Source of the DNA: Acidobacteriota bacterium | GTDB lineage: Bacteria > Acidobacteriota > Terriglobia > UBA7540 | Direction: 5' to 3' | Assembly: GCA_021784615.1 (NCBI GenBank) | Contig: JAJYHU010000419.1 | Coordinates: forward strand, 1-13,721 | DNA: 13,721 nucleotides | In this document: one piece after another, positions 6,555 to 13,721 of the stretch | How the letters are laid out: every line of letters starts with the position of its first letter | Position numbering within the stretch: the stretch's first letter is position 1 | Translations under genes and position numbers: made by a program | The notes under the pieces: model-generated | Database searches by the model: none | What the model saw: only the letters and a program-made list of their open reading frames with translations | Told to the model about the DNA's origin: nothing

Positions 6555-9500
6555 TCAGTTGACTTCCACCGTAACCATCTCTTTATGGATCAATGATTTT
6601 GCCGCGGCGGTGATCTGCAACGTATAGGTTCCAGCCGGAGTCCCCGGCGATCGTGACCCGCCGCCACTCGATCCGCCACCCGACCCTCCGCCGCATGATG
6701 TCGTCCACATACAGAGTAGCGCCATCAAAGCGACCTCCGCGACCCAATCCCGGATTCCTGAGCCCCGGTTGCGAGCCGCAAAACAGGCCAGGAGCAATAC
6801 AACACACCCGCCCCACCACCCGAACCACCCCAAGCGGCGGCGACCCCAGAGAAGCAGCCACACGCGCATCAGAAAAGGTCCTACAAAGGAACGTGAAGTT
6901 GTCCCAAGCGTCAGCGTGGCCACTGCCGGGTCCGTGCCGCCCAGAGCTACCGAGGAGGGAGAAACCGTGCAGGTAGCCTCAGGCGGCGCTCCCGTACATG
7001 AAAGCGCTACCGGCAACGCAAACCCGTTGACCGGCGTGAGCGTAAGCGTAAAGCTTGCCGTCCCACCCGCTCCAATGGAGGCTTGGGAAGGCGAGGCGGT
7101 GATCGTGAAATCCTCGAAATTCACTGTAAGGGGAAGCATGGCGGTGTCTGTGCTGCCGGTTGTTGAGGTCGTGCTCAAGGTGGAAGTCGCTGTGCTGGAA
7201 GTTAGGACAATCGTTCCCGTCACGGAAAAGTTGAGCGACGTCGAAGTCACCGCGCTAAGATTGCCCACCGTAAGCGTGCTGGACTCTCCCGGCGTAATCG
7301 CCGCCGGATTAAAAGAGCATGTCGCCGGCGCAATGTTTGCGCAGCCAAGAGCGATCGATCCGGTAAACCCGTTACTCGTTGAGGCGGACACGGTGAACGT
7401 GACCTGCCCGGTTCCCGCAAGAACGCTCACCGAAGCCTGCTGCGCCGTAAGTGAAAAAGGCAGGACGCCGACGCCTGTCAAAACAATTGTCTGCGGGCTG
7501 TCGGCAGCGGTATCAGTGATCACGACTGACCCGACAAGAGTTCCCGTGGAAGGGGGAGAGAAAGCTACCGTAATCGTGCAACTGGCACCCGCGCTAACCA
7601 CGCTGCCGCAGGTGTTGGACTCGCTGTAAGCTCCTTCAGTCTGGATGCTGTATATATCGAGCGGTGATTGCGCCACGTTCGTTAAGGTCACCGATTGGCT
7701 TGCGCTGGTTGCGCCAATCGGGACCGATCCGAAGTCCAAGCTGGTCGCTGAAAGACTCACGGCGCCGCTCGTGCCGAAACCCGTCAATTTAGCTGTCTGC
7801 GGGCTTCCTGCCGCGTCGTCTGTAATCGTCAACGTGCCTGTCCGCGTACCCACGCCCGTCGGAGTGAACGTCACGCTCACCGAACAGCTTGTGCCCGCGG
7901 CGACGGTCCCACAATTGTTGGTCTCAGCAAAATCACCGGCCGCCACGATGCTTGAAACCTCCAGCGGCGCGCTACCCGCGTCGCCAAGCTTCATCGCCTG
8001 CGGAACGCTGGTGGTATTAATCTCCTGGGCGGGAAACACTAGCGGATTCGGAACCGCGGTCAGCCCCGCCGCATTCTGGGGGCTGATTTTGGCAACCCAG
8101 GCGTCATACGACCCGCCCGTGTATCCGGTGGTATAAGCCGACGGCGTGGTTGGAAAGTCCACCGAAAAGGTGTCTCCGGCGACGTACAGGTTTCCAAAGA
8201 CGTCAAGGGCAAGGTCGTTCGCGTACTCGTCGCCCGCACCGCCCAAATACGTTGAGTAGACAAGCCCTGAGCCAGTTGGGTTCAGCTCGGCCACAATGGC
8301 GTCGTAGAAGCCACCGCTGCTCATCTGCAACGGGGCGGCTACCGGGAAACCTCCGCCGTAGGCGTAACCGGCGATATAGGCATCACCTGTGGCATCGACA
8401 GCGATGGCATTCGCGACATCGGGGTTAGTGTCGCCAAGGTAAGTTGCATATACAAGCGCATCGCCCACCGAAGCAATCTTGGCGACGAAAGCCTCGTCGG
8501 ATCCGGCGTACGCCGTCTCATAAGCTGAAGGCGTAATGGGAAAATCCTTGGAGGTTGTCCAACCCGCCACGTAGACGTTCAAGCCGGAATCAAGCGCAAT
8601 GCCGTCGCCGTAACTTGCAGCCGTCCCGCCAAGATACGAGGAATAAATCAAGGCAGTTCCCGTGGGATTCAACTTGCTGACAAAGGCCTCAAAACAAGGA
8701 AAGCTGTTCAGCGCCGAACCGCAGGTGGTGGCAGTGTAGGTGGAATCAAAGCCGGCATGGGTCGGGAAATTGGCCGAGTTCGTTTGTCCCGTTACATACG
8801 CGTTGTCGGAAGCATCAAGCGCAATCGCGGCAACGTGGTCTTCGCCGCTTCCGCCCAGGTAGGTTGAGTAAACTTTTGCCGTGCCCGCGGCGTTGATCTC
8901 GACGACAAAGCCGTCAAACAACCCGCCTCCGAAGCTCGTCTGCAGGGCGCCGTAAGAGGTAGGGAAGTTCGATGCAGAGGTGAGGCCTGCAACAAAGGCA
9001 TTGCCGCTTGCATCGACGGCAATGTCGCTTGCAAAATCGTCACCGGTCCCGCCCAGATAGCTTGAGTAAATTAAACTTGAGCCGGATGCGCTGAGCTTGG
9101 CGACAAAAGCGTCAAAGCAGGGGTCCGGATAGGCTGTGGTGCCGCAAGTGCCGCCTCCTGGAGAACTCTGAAAGGCGCTGGCCAGAGGGAAGTCAAGGGA
9201 ATCCGTAAATCCCGCAATGTAGGCTTCGCCGGCCGCATCGACGGCAATCCGAATTCCGCGGTCGTCTCCGGTCCCGCCAAGGTAGGTGGAATACAAAAGT
9301 CCGGAACCCTGGGGATTAAGCTTGGCGACGAAAGCGTCGAAACAAGGAGTGGTGTTGACTTCCGTATCACAACTGCCTCCCGAAAAATTGCCTTGCACGC
9401 CGCCTACCACCGGAAAGTCCGTCGCGGTTGTGTAACCGGTCAGGTAGACGTCACCCGACGCATCGACGGCAACGCCGGAAGCGTAGTTGAAGTCGGTCCC

Positions 9501-10391
9501 GCCGAGATAGGTTGAGTAAGTGAGAACCGGATCGATAACCAGCGGTTCCGTACGGTGGTAGCGGCCGATCTCCAGGCGGACGCATCCGTCGTTCATAACG
9601 ACATAGCGCGATCGAACCAGCCTCTTCATCGCAGGGTGCGAGTTCTCGTTCACCTGATAGACGCGCGGCTGCTGAAAATGCACTCCGCCCACTGCGGTGT
9701 GCGCCACAAGGCCGCCGCTTCGACCGACTCGCAAGCTGACGGGGCCGGGCTTGCCGGTGATTTTCAGGCGAATGGCGCCGGGATTCGCTTCGGGACTCAC
9801 AATAAAATCGAATTCCAGCTTGCGCCCGTTGCCGTAATATGCGACGTCGATTCCCGGATAGACCCGTCGAAACTTCACCCCGGCGTAGGTGGGAACGTCC
9901 TTGATCCACCTGGCAGAATCGTTGCCGATGAAATAATTGCTTTTGCCCTTGAGAGCCTCGCCCACCTCTGGTTGAGGCGCCGAGCTTGCCCCTATCAAAC
10001 TTACCCGGACAAAGCCGCCGGACGCTGCCGCGCGAGAACCTGGGAATTGGGGACTTTTCAGCGGGGCAGAGGAGCTTGTCGGATTTCTCCCGCCGCGGCA
10101 CAGCGCGATAAGAATGTCCCGGCCGCTGAGGAATATCGTGGATGAGCTTCCATGCGCAAGGAATTTGATGCTCGGGTCAGCCTGGCCCCGGTTCGGTTCA
10201 AAGGCCAGCGGCAACGAAGCATAGCGACCCAAGGAGTTGGGCTTTGCCGCACGGCTCAAACCCGTGCCGGCTTTTGCGCTGAGCACCGCCACTGCCAGGA
10301 CAACGAAGCATGCCCGGGCAATGCCGGGCGGAATTTGCGACCCTCCAGCCGCCCCGTCCAGCTTGATGTGAAACCGCAAAAACCTCAACAA
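6555..10391 (-). CDS. Large exported SBBP-repeat beta-propeller protein with ASH and Ig-like domains
   Basis: The 1278-codon product is likely secreted or surface-bound. In order: signal peptide with a long basic start (hydrophobic core about 24-40); a conserved N-terminal domain with the PLAFEPNRGQAD signature (about 59-290); seven SBBP repeats (about 288-770) keyed by Y-S-T/S-Y-L-G-G at 292, 368, 442, 508, 583, 648 and 712, enough for one complete seven-bladed propeller; two ASH/choice-of-anchor-D-like domains (about 775-873 and 875-974), each with a Cys pair and an ITD motif; two Ig-like domains (from about 978 and 1092). The last is interrupted at about 1168-1248 by a hydrophobic, Trp-rich segment ending in SCGGGSGGG. 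Such proteins are common in Acidobacteriota; their ligands are unknown. The start is uncertain: the first candidate is TTG at 10391 after a CAGGGGG, the frame is open up to a TGA about 70 nt further upstream, and no in-frame ATG precedes the signal peptide. Confidence 0.85.
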   Translation of the reverse strand: MLRFLRFHIKLDGAAGGSQIPPGIARACFVVLAVAVLSAKAGTGLSRAAKPNSLGRYASLPLAFEPNRGQADPSIKFLAHGSSSTIFLSGRDILIALCRGGRNPTSSSAPLKSPQFPGSRAAASGGFVRVSLIGASSAPQPEVGEALKGKSNYFIGNDSARWIKDVPTYAGVKFRRVYPGIDVAYYGNGRKLEFDFIVSPEANPGAIRLKITGKPGPVSLRVGRSGGLVAHTAVGGVHFQQPRVYQVNENSHPAMKRLVRSRYVVMNDGCVRLEIGRYHRTEPLVIDPVLTYSTYLGGTDFNYASGVAVDASGDVYLTGYTTATDFPVVGGVQGNFSGGSCDTEVNTTPCFDAFVAKLNPQGSGLLYSTYLGGTGDDRGIRIAVDAAGEAYIAGFTDSLDFPLASAFQSSPGGGTCGTTAYPDPCFDAFVAKLSASGSSLIYSSYLGGTGDDFASDIAVDASGNAFVAGLTSASNFPTSYGALQTSFGGGLFDGFVVEINAAGTAKVYSTYLGGSGEDHVAAIALDASDNAYVTGQTNSANFPTHAGFDSTYTATTCGSALNSFPCFEAFVSKLNPTGTALIYSSYLGGTAASYGDGIALDSGLNVYVAGWTTSKDFPITPSAYETAYAGSDEAFVAKIASVGDALVYATYLGDTNPDVANAIAVDATGDAYIAGYAYGGGFPVAAPLQMSSGGFYDAIVAELNPTGSGLVYSTYLGGAGDEYANDLALDVFGNLYVAGDTFSVDFPTTPSAYTTGYTGGSYDAWVAKISPQNAAGLTAVPNPLVFPAQEINTTSVPQAMKLGDAGSAPLEVSSIVAAGDFAETNNCGTVAAGTSCSVSVTFTPTGVGTRTGTLTITDDAAGSPQTAKLTGFGTSGAVSLSATSLDFGSVPIGATSASQSVTLTNVAQSPLDIYSIQTEGAYSESNTCGSVVSAGASCTITVAFSPPSTGTLVGSVVITDTAADSPQTIVLTGVGVLPFSLTAQQASVSVLAGTGQVTFTVSASTSNGFTGSIALGCANIAPATCSFNPAAITPGESSTLTVGNLSAVTSTSLNFSVTGTIVLTSSTATSTLSTTSTTGSTDTAMLPLTVNFEDFTITASPSQASIGAGGTASFTLTLTPVNGFALPVALSCTGAPPEATCTVSPSSVALGGTDPAVATLTLGTTSRSFVGPFLMRVWLLLWGRRRLGWFGWWGGCVVLLLACFAARNRGSGIRDWVAEVALMALLCMWTTSCGGGSGGGSSGGGSRSPGTPAGTYTLQITAAAKSLIHKEMVTVEVN
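8082..9530 (-). repeat. Seven SBBP beta-propeller repeats within the large exported protein
   Basis: Seven units of about 60-75 codons each contain the same order of elements: Y-S-T-Y-L-G-G, a D-x-A-x-x-I/V-A-V/L-D-A stretch, a G-N-A-Y-V-A-G strand, a D-F-P turn, and a final F-D-A-F-V-A-K-L strand. Two or three units carry extra Cys-containing loops (for example near residues 341-350, 416-425 and 557-566). The units are related but divergent at the DNA level, so this is a protein repeat and not a DNA tandem array. Confidence 0.85.
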
Positions 10392-10647
10392 AGCCCCCTG
10401 CGCGAGCCCTGGCTTCTCGACCTTGACTTGCAGCCCTGGGGCGGCGCACGGAGACCATCGTCAGTTCATAACGGAATCTTGAAAGCGGGCGGGGAAAAGG
10501 AAGAAGGGTGAAGGAGAAAGACCATTCTCAATTAGAAGCAGCGGCAAAGAGAAGAGGGTGCTGAGAACGGAAGCCTATAGAACCCCTCCAACCTCGGCGC
10601 CGGAGATAACGTCCGGCGCCAAGAGCAAGGGATGCGCGCGATGCAGA
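10392..10647. other. Intergenic region between the aminotransferase and the SBBP-repeat gene
   Basis: No gene is supported here. The plus strand is strongly purine-rich between about 10480 and 10560, so transcripts on the minus strand carry a pyrimidine tract. The 9-bp stem-loop at 10596-10620 lies near the aminotransferase stop. A minus-strand ATG at 10456-10458 opens only an 86-codon frame that differs from that of the SBBP protein. No clear promoter boxes were found. Confidence 0.35.
10596..10620. terminator. Perfect 9-bp stem-loop after the aminotransferase gene
   Basis: GGCGCCGGA (10596-10604) pairs with TCCGGCGCC (10612-10620) around a 7-nt loop. It stands 28 bp beyond the aminotransferase stop codon, where a terminator would be expected. 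There is no U-tract on either strand, so it is not a classical intrinsic terminator; it may pause polymerase or protect the 3' end of the message. Confidence 0.4.
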
Positions 10648-12039
10648 TTATTTTGATGTACAGCGGCGGAAAAGTTGATCGAGCAGTTCGATCGCGAGGT
10701 CAATTTCCTGGCGGGTAATGGAAAAGGCCGGAGCAATCGTAAAGACGTTCTTGTAGTATCCACCGATGTCCAGGACCAAACCCAGCTTGCGGCCGCCGGC
10801 TTCGAGATTGCCGGCAAGGCCTTCGTTGAAAATGCGGTCCGCCAGCTCGCGGTCGGGAGTGGTGCGGTCCGGCTTTGAGACTTCCACTCGTAACGCCAGC
10901 CCCAGTCCATCCACCTGGCTGATTGAGTCCGGATGGCGGCGTTCCAGCTCGCGGAGTCCTGAAAGAAAGTAAGCGCCTTTTTCGTTCACCTGGGTTTCGT
11001 AATCTTCTTCTTCCATCATCTTCAGCGTTTCAAGCGCCACAGCCGTTCCCAGCGTGTTGGCGGAAAAAGTAGAGTGCGTCGAGCCCGGAGGGAAAAGGTC
11101 CGGCGTAATCAAATCTTCCCGGGCCCATAGGCCCGAAATCGGGTTCAGCCCGTTCGTCAGGGCTTTGCCGAATACAATAATGTCCGGCGTGATGCCAAAA
11201 TTTTCAATCCCCCAGAATTTGCCGGTCCGGTAAAAACCCATCTGAATTTCGTCATCGACAATAAGGATTTTGTGCCGCTCGCAGGTCGCCTTGAGCCGCT
11301 TAAAATAGTCAGCGGGAGGAATAACGTAGCCGCCCGTACCCTGCACCGGCTCAATGTAGAAGGCTCCGTACTCGGAGGCCGAGGCTTTTGCGTCCCACAC
11401 TCCGTAGTATTCGGAGTCAAACAGTTTTTCAAACTGCTCTTCGCAGTAAAGCCCGCAACTTTCCGGCTTGAGCCCATAGATGCAACGGTGGCAGTAAGGG
11501 TAAAAAACAAATTGCGCCCGGTCGCCAAAATGCCCGTAACGGCGGCGGTAACGGTAGCTGGAAGTAATGGCGGAAGCTCCCAGGGTGCGGCCGTGATAGC
11601 CGCCCATAAAAGCGAACATCAGATTTCTGCCCGTGGCATTCCGGACAATCTTGAGAGAGTCCTCGATGGCCTGTGCGCCGCCCACATTGAAGTGGACGCG
11701 GCCCTTCACGCCAAAGCGCTTTTCACAGTACTGCGCAATGCGCGCCGCAACTTCCACTTTCTCGCTGTGAAGGTACTGGCAGGCAAGCTGCGGCAAACGG
11801 TCAATCTGCCGCTTGAGCGCCTCATTCAACCGCGGATTCTTATAGCCGAAGCTGGCTGCCGAATACCACATCTGAAGATCCAGATAGGGCGTGCCATGCT
11901 CGTCGTAAAGGTAGGAACCTTCGCAGTTCGCAAAAACTTTGGGCGGATCGAGATAATGCACCGTGTCGCCAAAAGAACAATATTCTCGCTCGAGCGCCAG
12001 CAGTTCCGCCGTTCGGGTTGTGGTATCAGGAAGTGACAT
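10648..12039 (-). CDS. Class III PLP-dependent aminotransferase
   Basis: The protein transfers an amino group using pyridoxal phosphate. Numbering from the ATG at 12039 (463 residues): the PLP-contact region FNVGGAQAIEDSLK is at about 117-130, the MGGYHGRTLGASA loop at about 145-157, the cofactor-binding DDEIQMGFYRTGKFW at about 262-276, and the Schiff-base lysine is K292 in IVFGKALTNG. GSTHSTFSAN near 319-328 is also typical. A four-cysteine cluster (C183, C186, C195, C199) lies in the middle. A longer reading from TTG at 12060 adds seven codons, but the ATG has GAGGA about 10 nt upstream and is preferred. The substrate cannot be deduced. It lies 32 nt after the phosphatase gene (11 nt from the TTG), and the two are surely co-transcribed. 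Confidence 0.9.
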   Translation of the reverse strand: MSLPDTTTRTAELLALEREYCSFGDTVHYLDPPKVFANCEGSYLYDEHGTPYLDLQMWYSAASFGYKNPRLNEALKRQIDRLPQLACQYLHSEKVEVAARIAQYCEKRFGVKGRVHFNVGGAQAIEDSLKIVRNATGRNLMFAFMGGYHGRTLGASAITSSYRYRRRYGHFGDRAQFVFYPYCHRCIYGLKPESCGLYCEEQFEKLFDSEYYGVWDAKASASEYGAFYIEPVQGTGGYVIPPADYFKRLKATCERHKILIVDDEIQMGFYRTGKFWGIENFGITPDIIVFGKALTNGLNPISGLWAREDLITPDLFPPGSTHSTFSANTLGTAVALETLKMMEEEDYETQVNEKGAYFLSGLRELERRHPDSISQVDGLGLALRVEVSKPDRTTPDRELADRIFNEGLAGNLEAGGRKLGLVLDIGGYYKNVFTIAPAFSITRQEIDLAIELLDQLFRRCTSK

Positions 12040-12071
12040 TTCCGCCGGTTCCTCTTTCAATCGTTGGTGTT

Positions 12072-12857
12072 TCAGAATCCTTCTTGGGTCGCCACGCCCA
12101 GGGCCAATTCATGCTCGCCGGCTTCTTCGCACAGCAACTTTGCAAGGGCAGCTTGAACATCCCCAAAGGTCTCAAAAGCAGTAAAAGCAAGCTTTTTGTC
12201 GCGGCAATAATCCAGCAATTCATGCTTGGCAAAAACCATGTCCGCTTCTTCCACGGCAAAGCGGTCGGAAAGACCGTCACCCACAAAAACCACAGGGCGC
12301 CGCTCTCCCCTGACGCGCCGAATAATGGCTGGCTTGCAGGTTGCGCACCCGTGTGGGCAGCTGTTTTTGCTGTGTGGAAAACTCGCCCGCAGTTCACCTC
12401 CCGCCAGATGAAGAGCGCTTGAAAACAGATGCTTGCCATTGCGCAACTCGCCGTCCACGCCTGCCCGCTTCAGCGCCCGGCAGATCGCGTAATCGAAACC
12501 ATCGCTGACGATATACAAGGGCAGATTGTGTTTCTTGGTAAAACGGTAAAAACCCGGGAAATCAGGATCGAGGGAAACCGTGTCGATCAGCGCATCGAGT
12601 TCGTTCGGGCTCGCCTTCGCCAGCGATATCTGCCGCAACAGGCACTCCGCCGAACCTATTTCCCCTCGGGTCCACTCATTCTCAACCTGCCGCCAGGAAG
12701 GGTCGGCAAACCGTTCGAGGATCACGTCTGTAACATCAACCATGGAAATGGTCCCATCGAAATCCGAAAAGATCACCGGCACCGGGGCGGAACTCCGCGA
12801 TGTGGCCTTCAATTTTTCTTTCAAGTCGATTGCCTTTCTTTCCGATAAAGCCAGCAA
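12072..12857 (-). CDS. MtnX-like HAD-IB family phosphatase
   Basis: The protein is a haloacid-dehalogenase phosphatase that removes a phosphate from a small molecule. With numbering from the outermost TTG (261 codons): motif I is D32-F-D34-G-T, motif II is S118 in IVSDG, the motif with lysine is K175 in CATCK, and motif III is GDGLSD (193-198). The cap insert and the CPHGCATCK segment (167-175) are typical of MtnX-like enzymes, which act in methionine salvage in some bacteria; no other salvage gene is visible, so the substrate is open. The start is uncertain: TTG 12857 lacks a ribosome binding site; TTG 12824 (after AAAGG) or GTG 12782 (after GGAG at 9 nt) are better supplied, and the GTG would give about 236 residues, near the family norm. 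It lies between the PaaK-like and aminotransferase genes. Confidence 0.88.
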   Translation of the reverse strand: MLALSERKAIDLKEKLKATSRSSAPVPVIFSDFDGTISMVDVTDVILERFADPSWRQVENEWTRGEIGSAECLLRQISLAKASPNELDALIDTVSLDPDFPGFYRFTKKHNLPLYIVSDGFDYAICRALKRAGVDGELRNGKHLFSSALHLAGGELRASFPHSKNSCPHGCATCKPAIIRRVRGERRPVVFVGDGLSDRFAVEEADMVFAKHELLDYCRDKKLAFTAFETFGDVQAALAKLLCEEAGEHELALGVATQEGF

Positions 12858-12931
12858 AGGGTCAGGTGGCAGGGTGGAAAGGAAATTACCCCCTCCTGCA
12901 CGCCCTACGCTCTACCCTCTGCCTGCCGCCC

Positions 12932-13721
12932 TCACTCCCCGCGCTCGTCTACTAGGCGCTTGCGCTTCCGCCCGTGGACGAGCGTTTGGGGAGGGAAAAA
13001 ACGAAAAGCCAGCCGGTACATCCCACAAACCTGATTCGCCCAGACATCCGGGTAACGGGATTCCAGGTTCTTTTGCACTTCATGCTCAACCGCAGTGGCG
13101 GCAATCCCGTTCGTTAATTCCAGCCGGAACTCCAGAATGTCCCGCAAACCTTCCTGCCGGACAGCCACCTGCCAGTTTCCTGAAATGCCCTGAACGCCCT
13201 CCAAAACCTTTTCAAAAATCTCCGGGTACATGTTCCCCGCGCCCATCACCACCATTTCGTCCCGCCGCCCCCGGATGGGGGCGACCCTGCGGACGGTTGT
13301 TCCACACGGACAGAAACCTTCCAGAAAGCGCGTGATATCCCGAACGCGGTACCGGATCAGCGGCCAGGTGCGGCGCGAAAGCGTCGTCACCACAAGTTCG
13401 CCATACCCCTCGGAGTCAGGCTCGATAATCTCGAAAAGCAAATTAAATTCGTCCAGATGGTAGCCGTGGCGCTCGTGGCACTCCATCCCGGCGCCGCCGC
13501 CCATTTCCGTCGAGCCGTAACCAAGAATAACTGGGGCTTGCCAGACCTGCTGGACGTAATTCCGATAAGCTTCCGTCATGCGGTCGCCGGCTGCAAAGAT
13601 CAGCTTCACGGGCAAGACTCCGCGCTCTTTCGCAATCTCACTCAAGCTGACCAGCCAAGTGGGATCAGCCACGATCACGTTATAACGATAGCGGATCATC
13701 TGTCGTAGACTTCCTGGGGGT
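12932..13721 (-). CDS. PaaK/LuxE-type adenylate-forming enzyme (phenylacetate-CoA ligase family), C-terminal part
   Basis: Enzymes of this family activate a carboxylic acid as an acyl-adenylate, usually passing it to coenzyme A or a protein thiol. The window holds the last 263 codons or so; the frame is open to the right edge, and the family is usually 430 residues or more, so the N-terminal part lies outside. Counting from the first Met in the window (13699): the AMP-binding YGSTEMGG is at 61-68, WPLIRYRVRD at 112-121, a CPCG motif at 130-133, and the hinge GRRDEMVVMGAGNMYP at 144-159. The C-terminus GRKRKRLVDERG holds the basic residues where the family has its late catalytic lysine. The substrate is not recognisable. 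The phosphatase gene follows after about 74 nt. Confidence 0.88.
   Translation of the reverse strand, partial: PPGSLRQMIRYRYNVIVADPTWLVSLSEIAKERGVLPVKLIFAAGDRMTEAYRNYVQQVWQAPVILGYGSTEMGGGAGMECHERHGYHLDEFNLLFEIIEPDSEGYGELVVTTLSRRTWPLIRYRVRDITRFLEGFCPCGTTVRRVAPIRGRRDEMVVMGAGNMYPEIFEKVLEGVQGISGNWQVAVRQEGLRDILEFRLELTNGIAATAVEHEVQKNLESRYPDVWANQVCGMYRLAFRFFPPQTLVHGRKRKRLVDERGE

Noticed and set aside
6769..7629. A 286-codon plus-strand open frame opposite the SBBP gene
   Set aside because: It lies opposite a strongly supported coding frame with recognisable domains. Its Val/Pro/Thr-rich product is the expected complement of a Ser/Thr/Gly-rich gene, and no family is recognisable.
8082..9530. Regularly spaced repeats that might suggest a CRISPR or DNA tandem array
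   Set aside because: The period is about 190-225 bp, the DNA copies diverge, and each unit encodes an SBBP blade. It is a protein repeat.
11272..12036. A 254-codon plus-strand open frame opposite the aminotransferase
   Set aside because: The minus strand encodes a class III aminotransferase with all cofactor motifs in place. The opposite frame shows no motif and is a shadow.
12072..12857. Naming the phosphatase mtnX outright
   Set aside because: The motifs are MtnX-like, but no other methionine-salvage gene is nearby and the neighbours suggest another pathway, so no gene symbol is given.
12580..13335. A 251-codon plus-strand open frame across the phosphatase and PaaK-like genes
   Set aside because: It spans two well-supported minus-strand genes and the gap between them, with a Pro/Arg-rich low-complexity product.

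Overview
The window reads as a chromosomal segment of a GC-rich Gram-negative bacterium, most likely an Acidobacteriota. The assignment rests on protein style: a seven-repeat SBBP beta-propeller protein with the 'FEPNRGQ' N-terminal signature, ASH/Ig-like domains and a Cys-Gly-rich hydrophobic C-terminal segment, beside a complete pilMNOPQ operon. This is inference from family knowledge, not a search result. Apart from a broken membrane-protein gene at the left edge, every gene is on the minus strand, so transcription runs from right to left.

Left edge (1-1040): a plus-strand gene for a four-helix membrane protein is cut off by an IS200-type insertion sequence. The element carries one HUH/Y1 transposase gene. 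Its ends are near-identical GC-rich hairpins, it has a terminator-like hairpin facing incoming plus-strand transcription, and its transposase leader can fold so as to hide the ribosome binding site. The right end of the element lies about 15 bp beyond the pilQ stop codon.

Type IV pilus operon (1043-6253): a small excisionase/MerR-like helix-turn-helix gene is followed by pilM, pilN, pilO, pilP and pilQ. pilM/pilN and pilP/pilQ overlap as ATGA; the other gaps are about 15 nt. Together they encode the alignment complex: the cytoplasmic actin-like PilM, the inner-membrane PilN and PilO, the periplasmic PilP and the outer-membrane secretin PilQ. PilP has no cysteine and so cannot be a classical lipoprotein.

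Surface/secreted protein (6555-10391): 1278 codons encoding a signal peptide, a conserved N-terminal domain, exactly seven SBBP repeats, two ASH-like domains and two Ig-like domains. The last Ig-like domain appears to be split by a hydrophobic, Trp-rich, Cys-Gly segment. About 300 bp of non-coding DNA separates this gene from the pilus operon.

Right part (10648-13721): a three-gene minus-strand cluster runs from a PaaK/LuxE-type adenylate-forming enzyme (cut by the window edge), through an MtnX-like HAD-IB phosphatase, to a class III PLP aminotransferase. It looks like part of a small-molecule pathway that activates an acyl group, removes a phosphate and transfers an amino group. The substrate cannot be read from the sequence and the operon continues outside the window.
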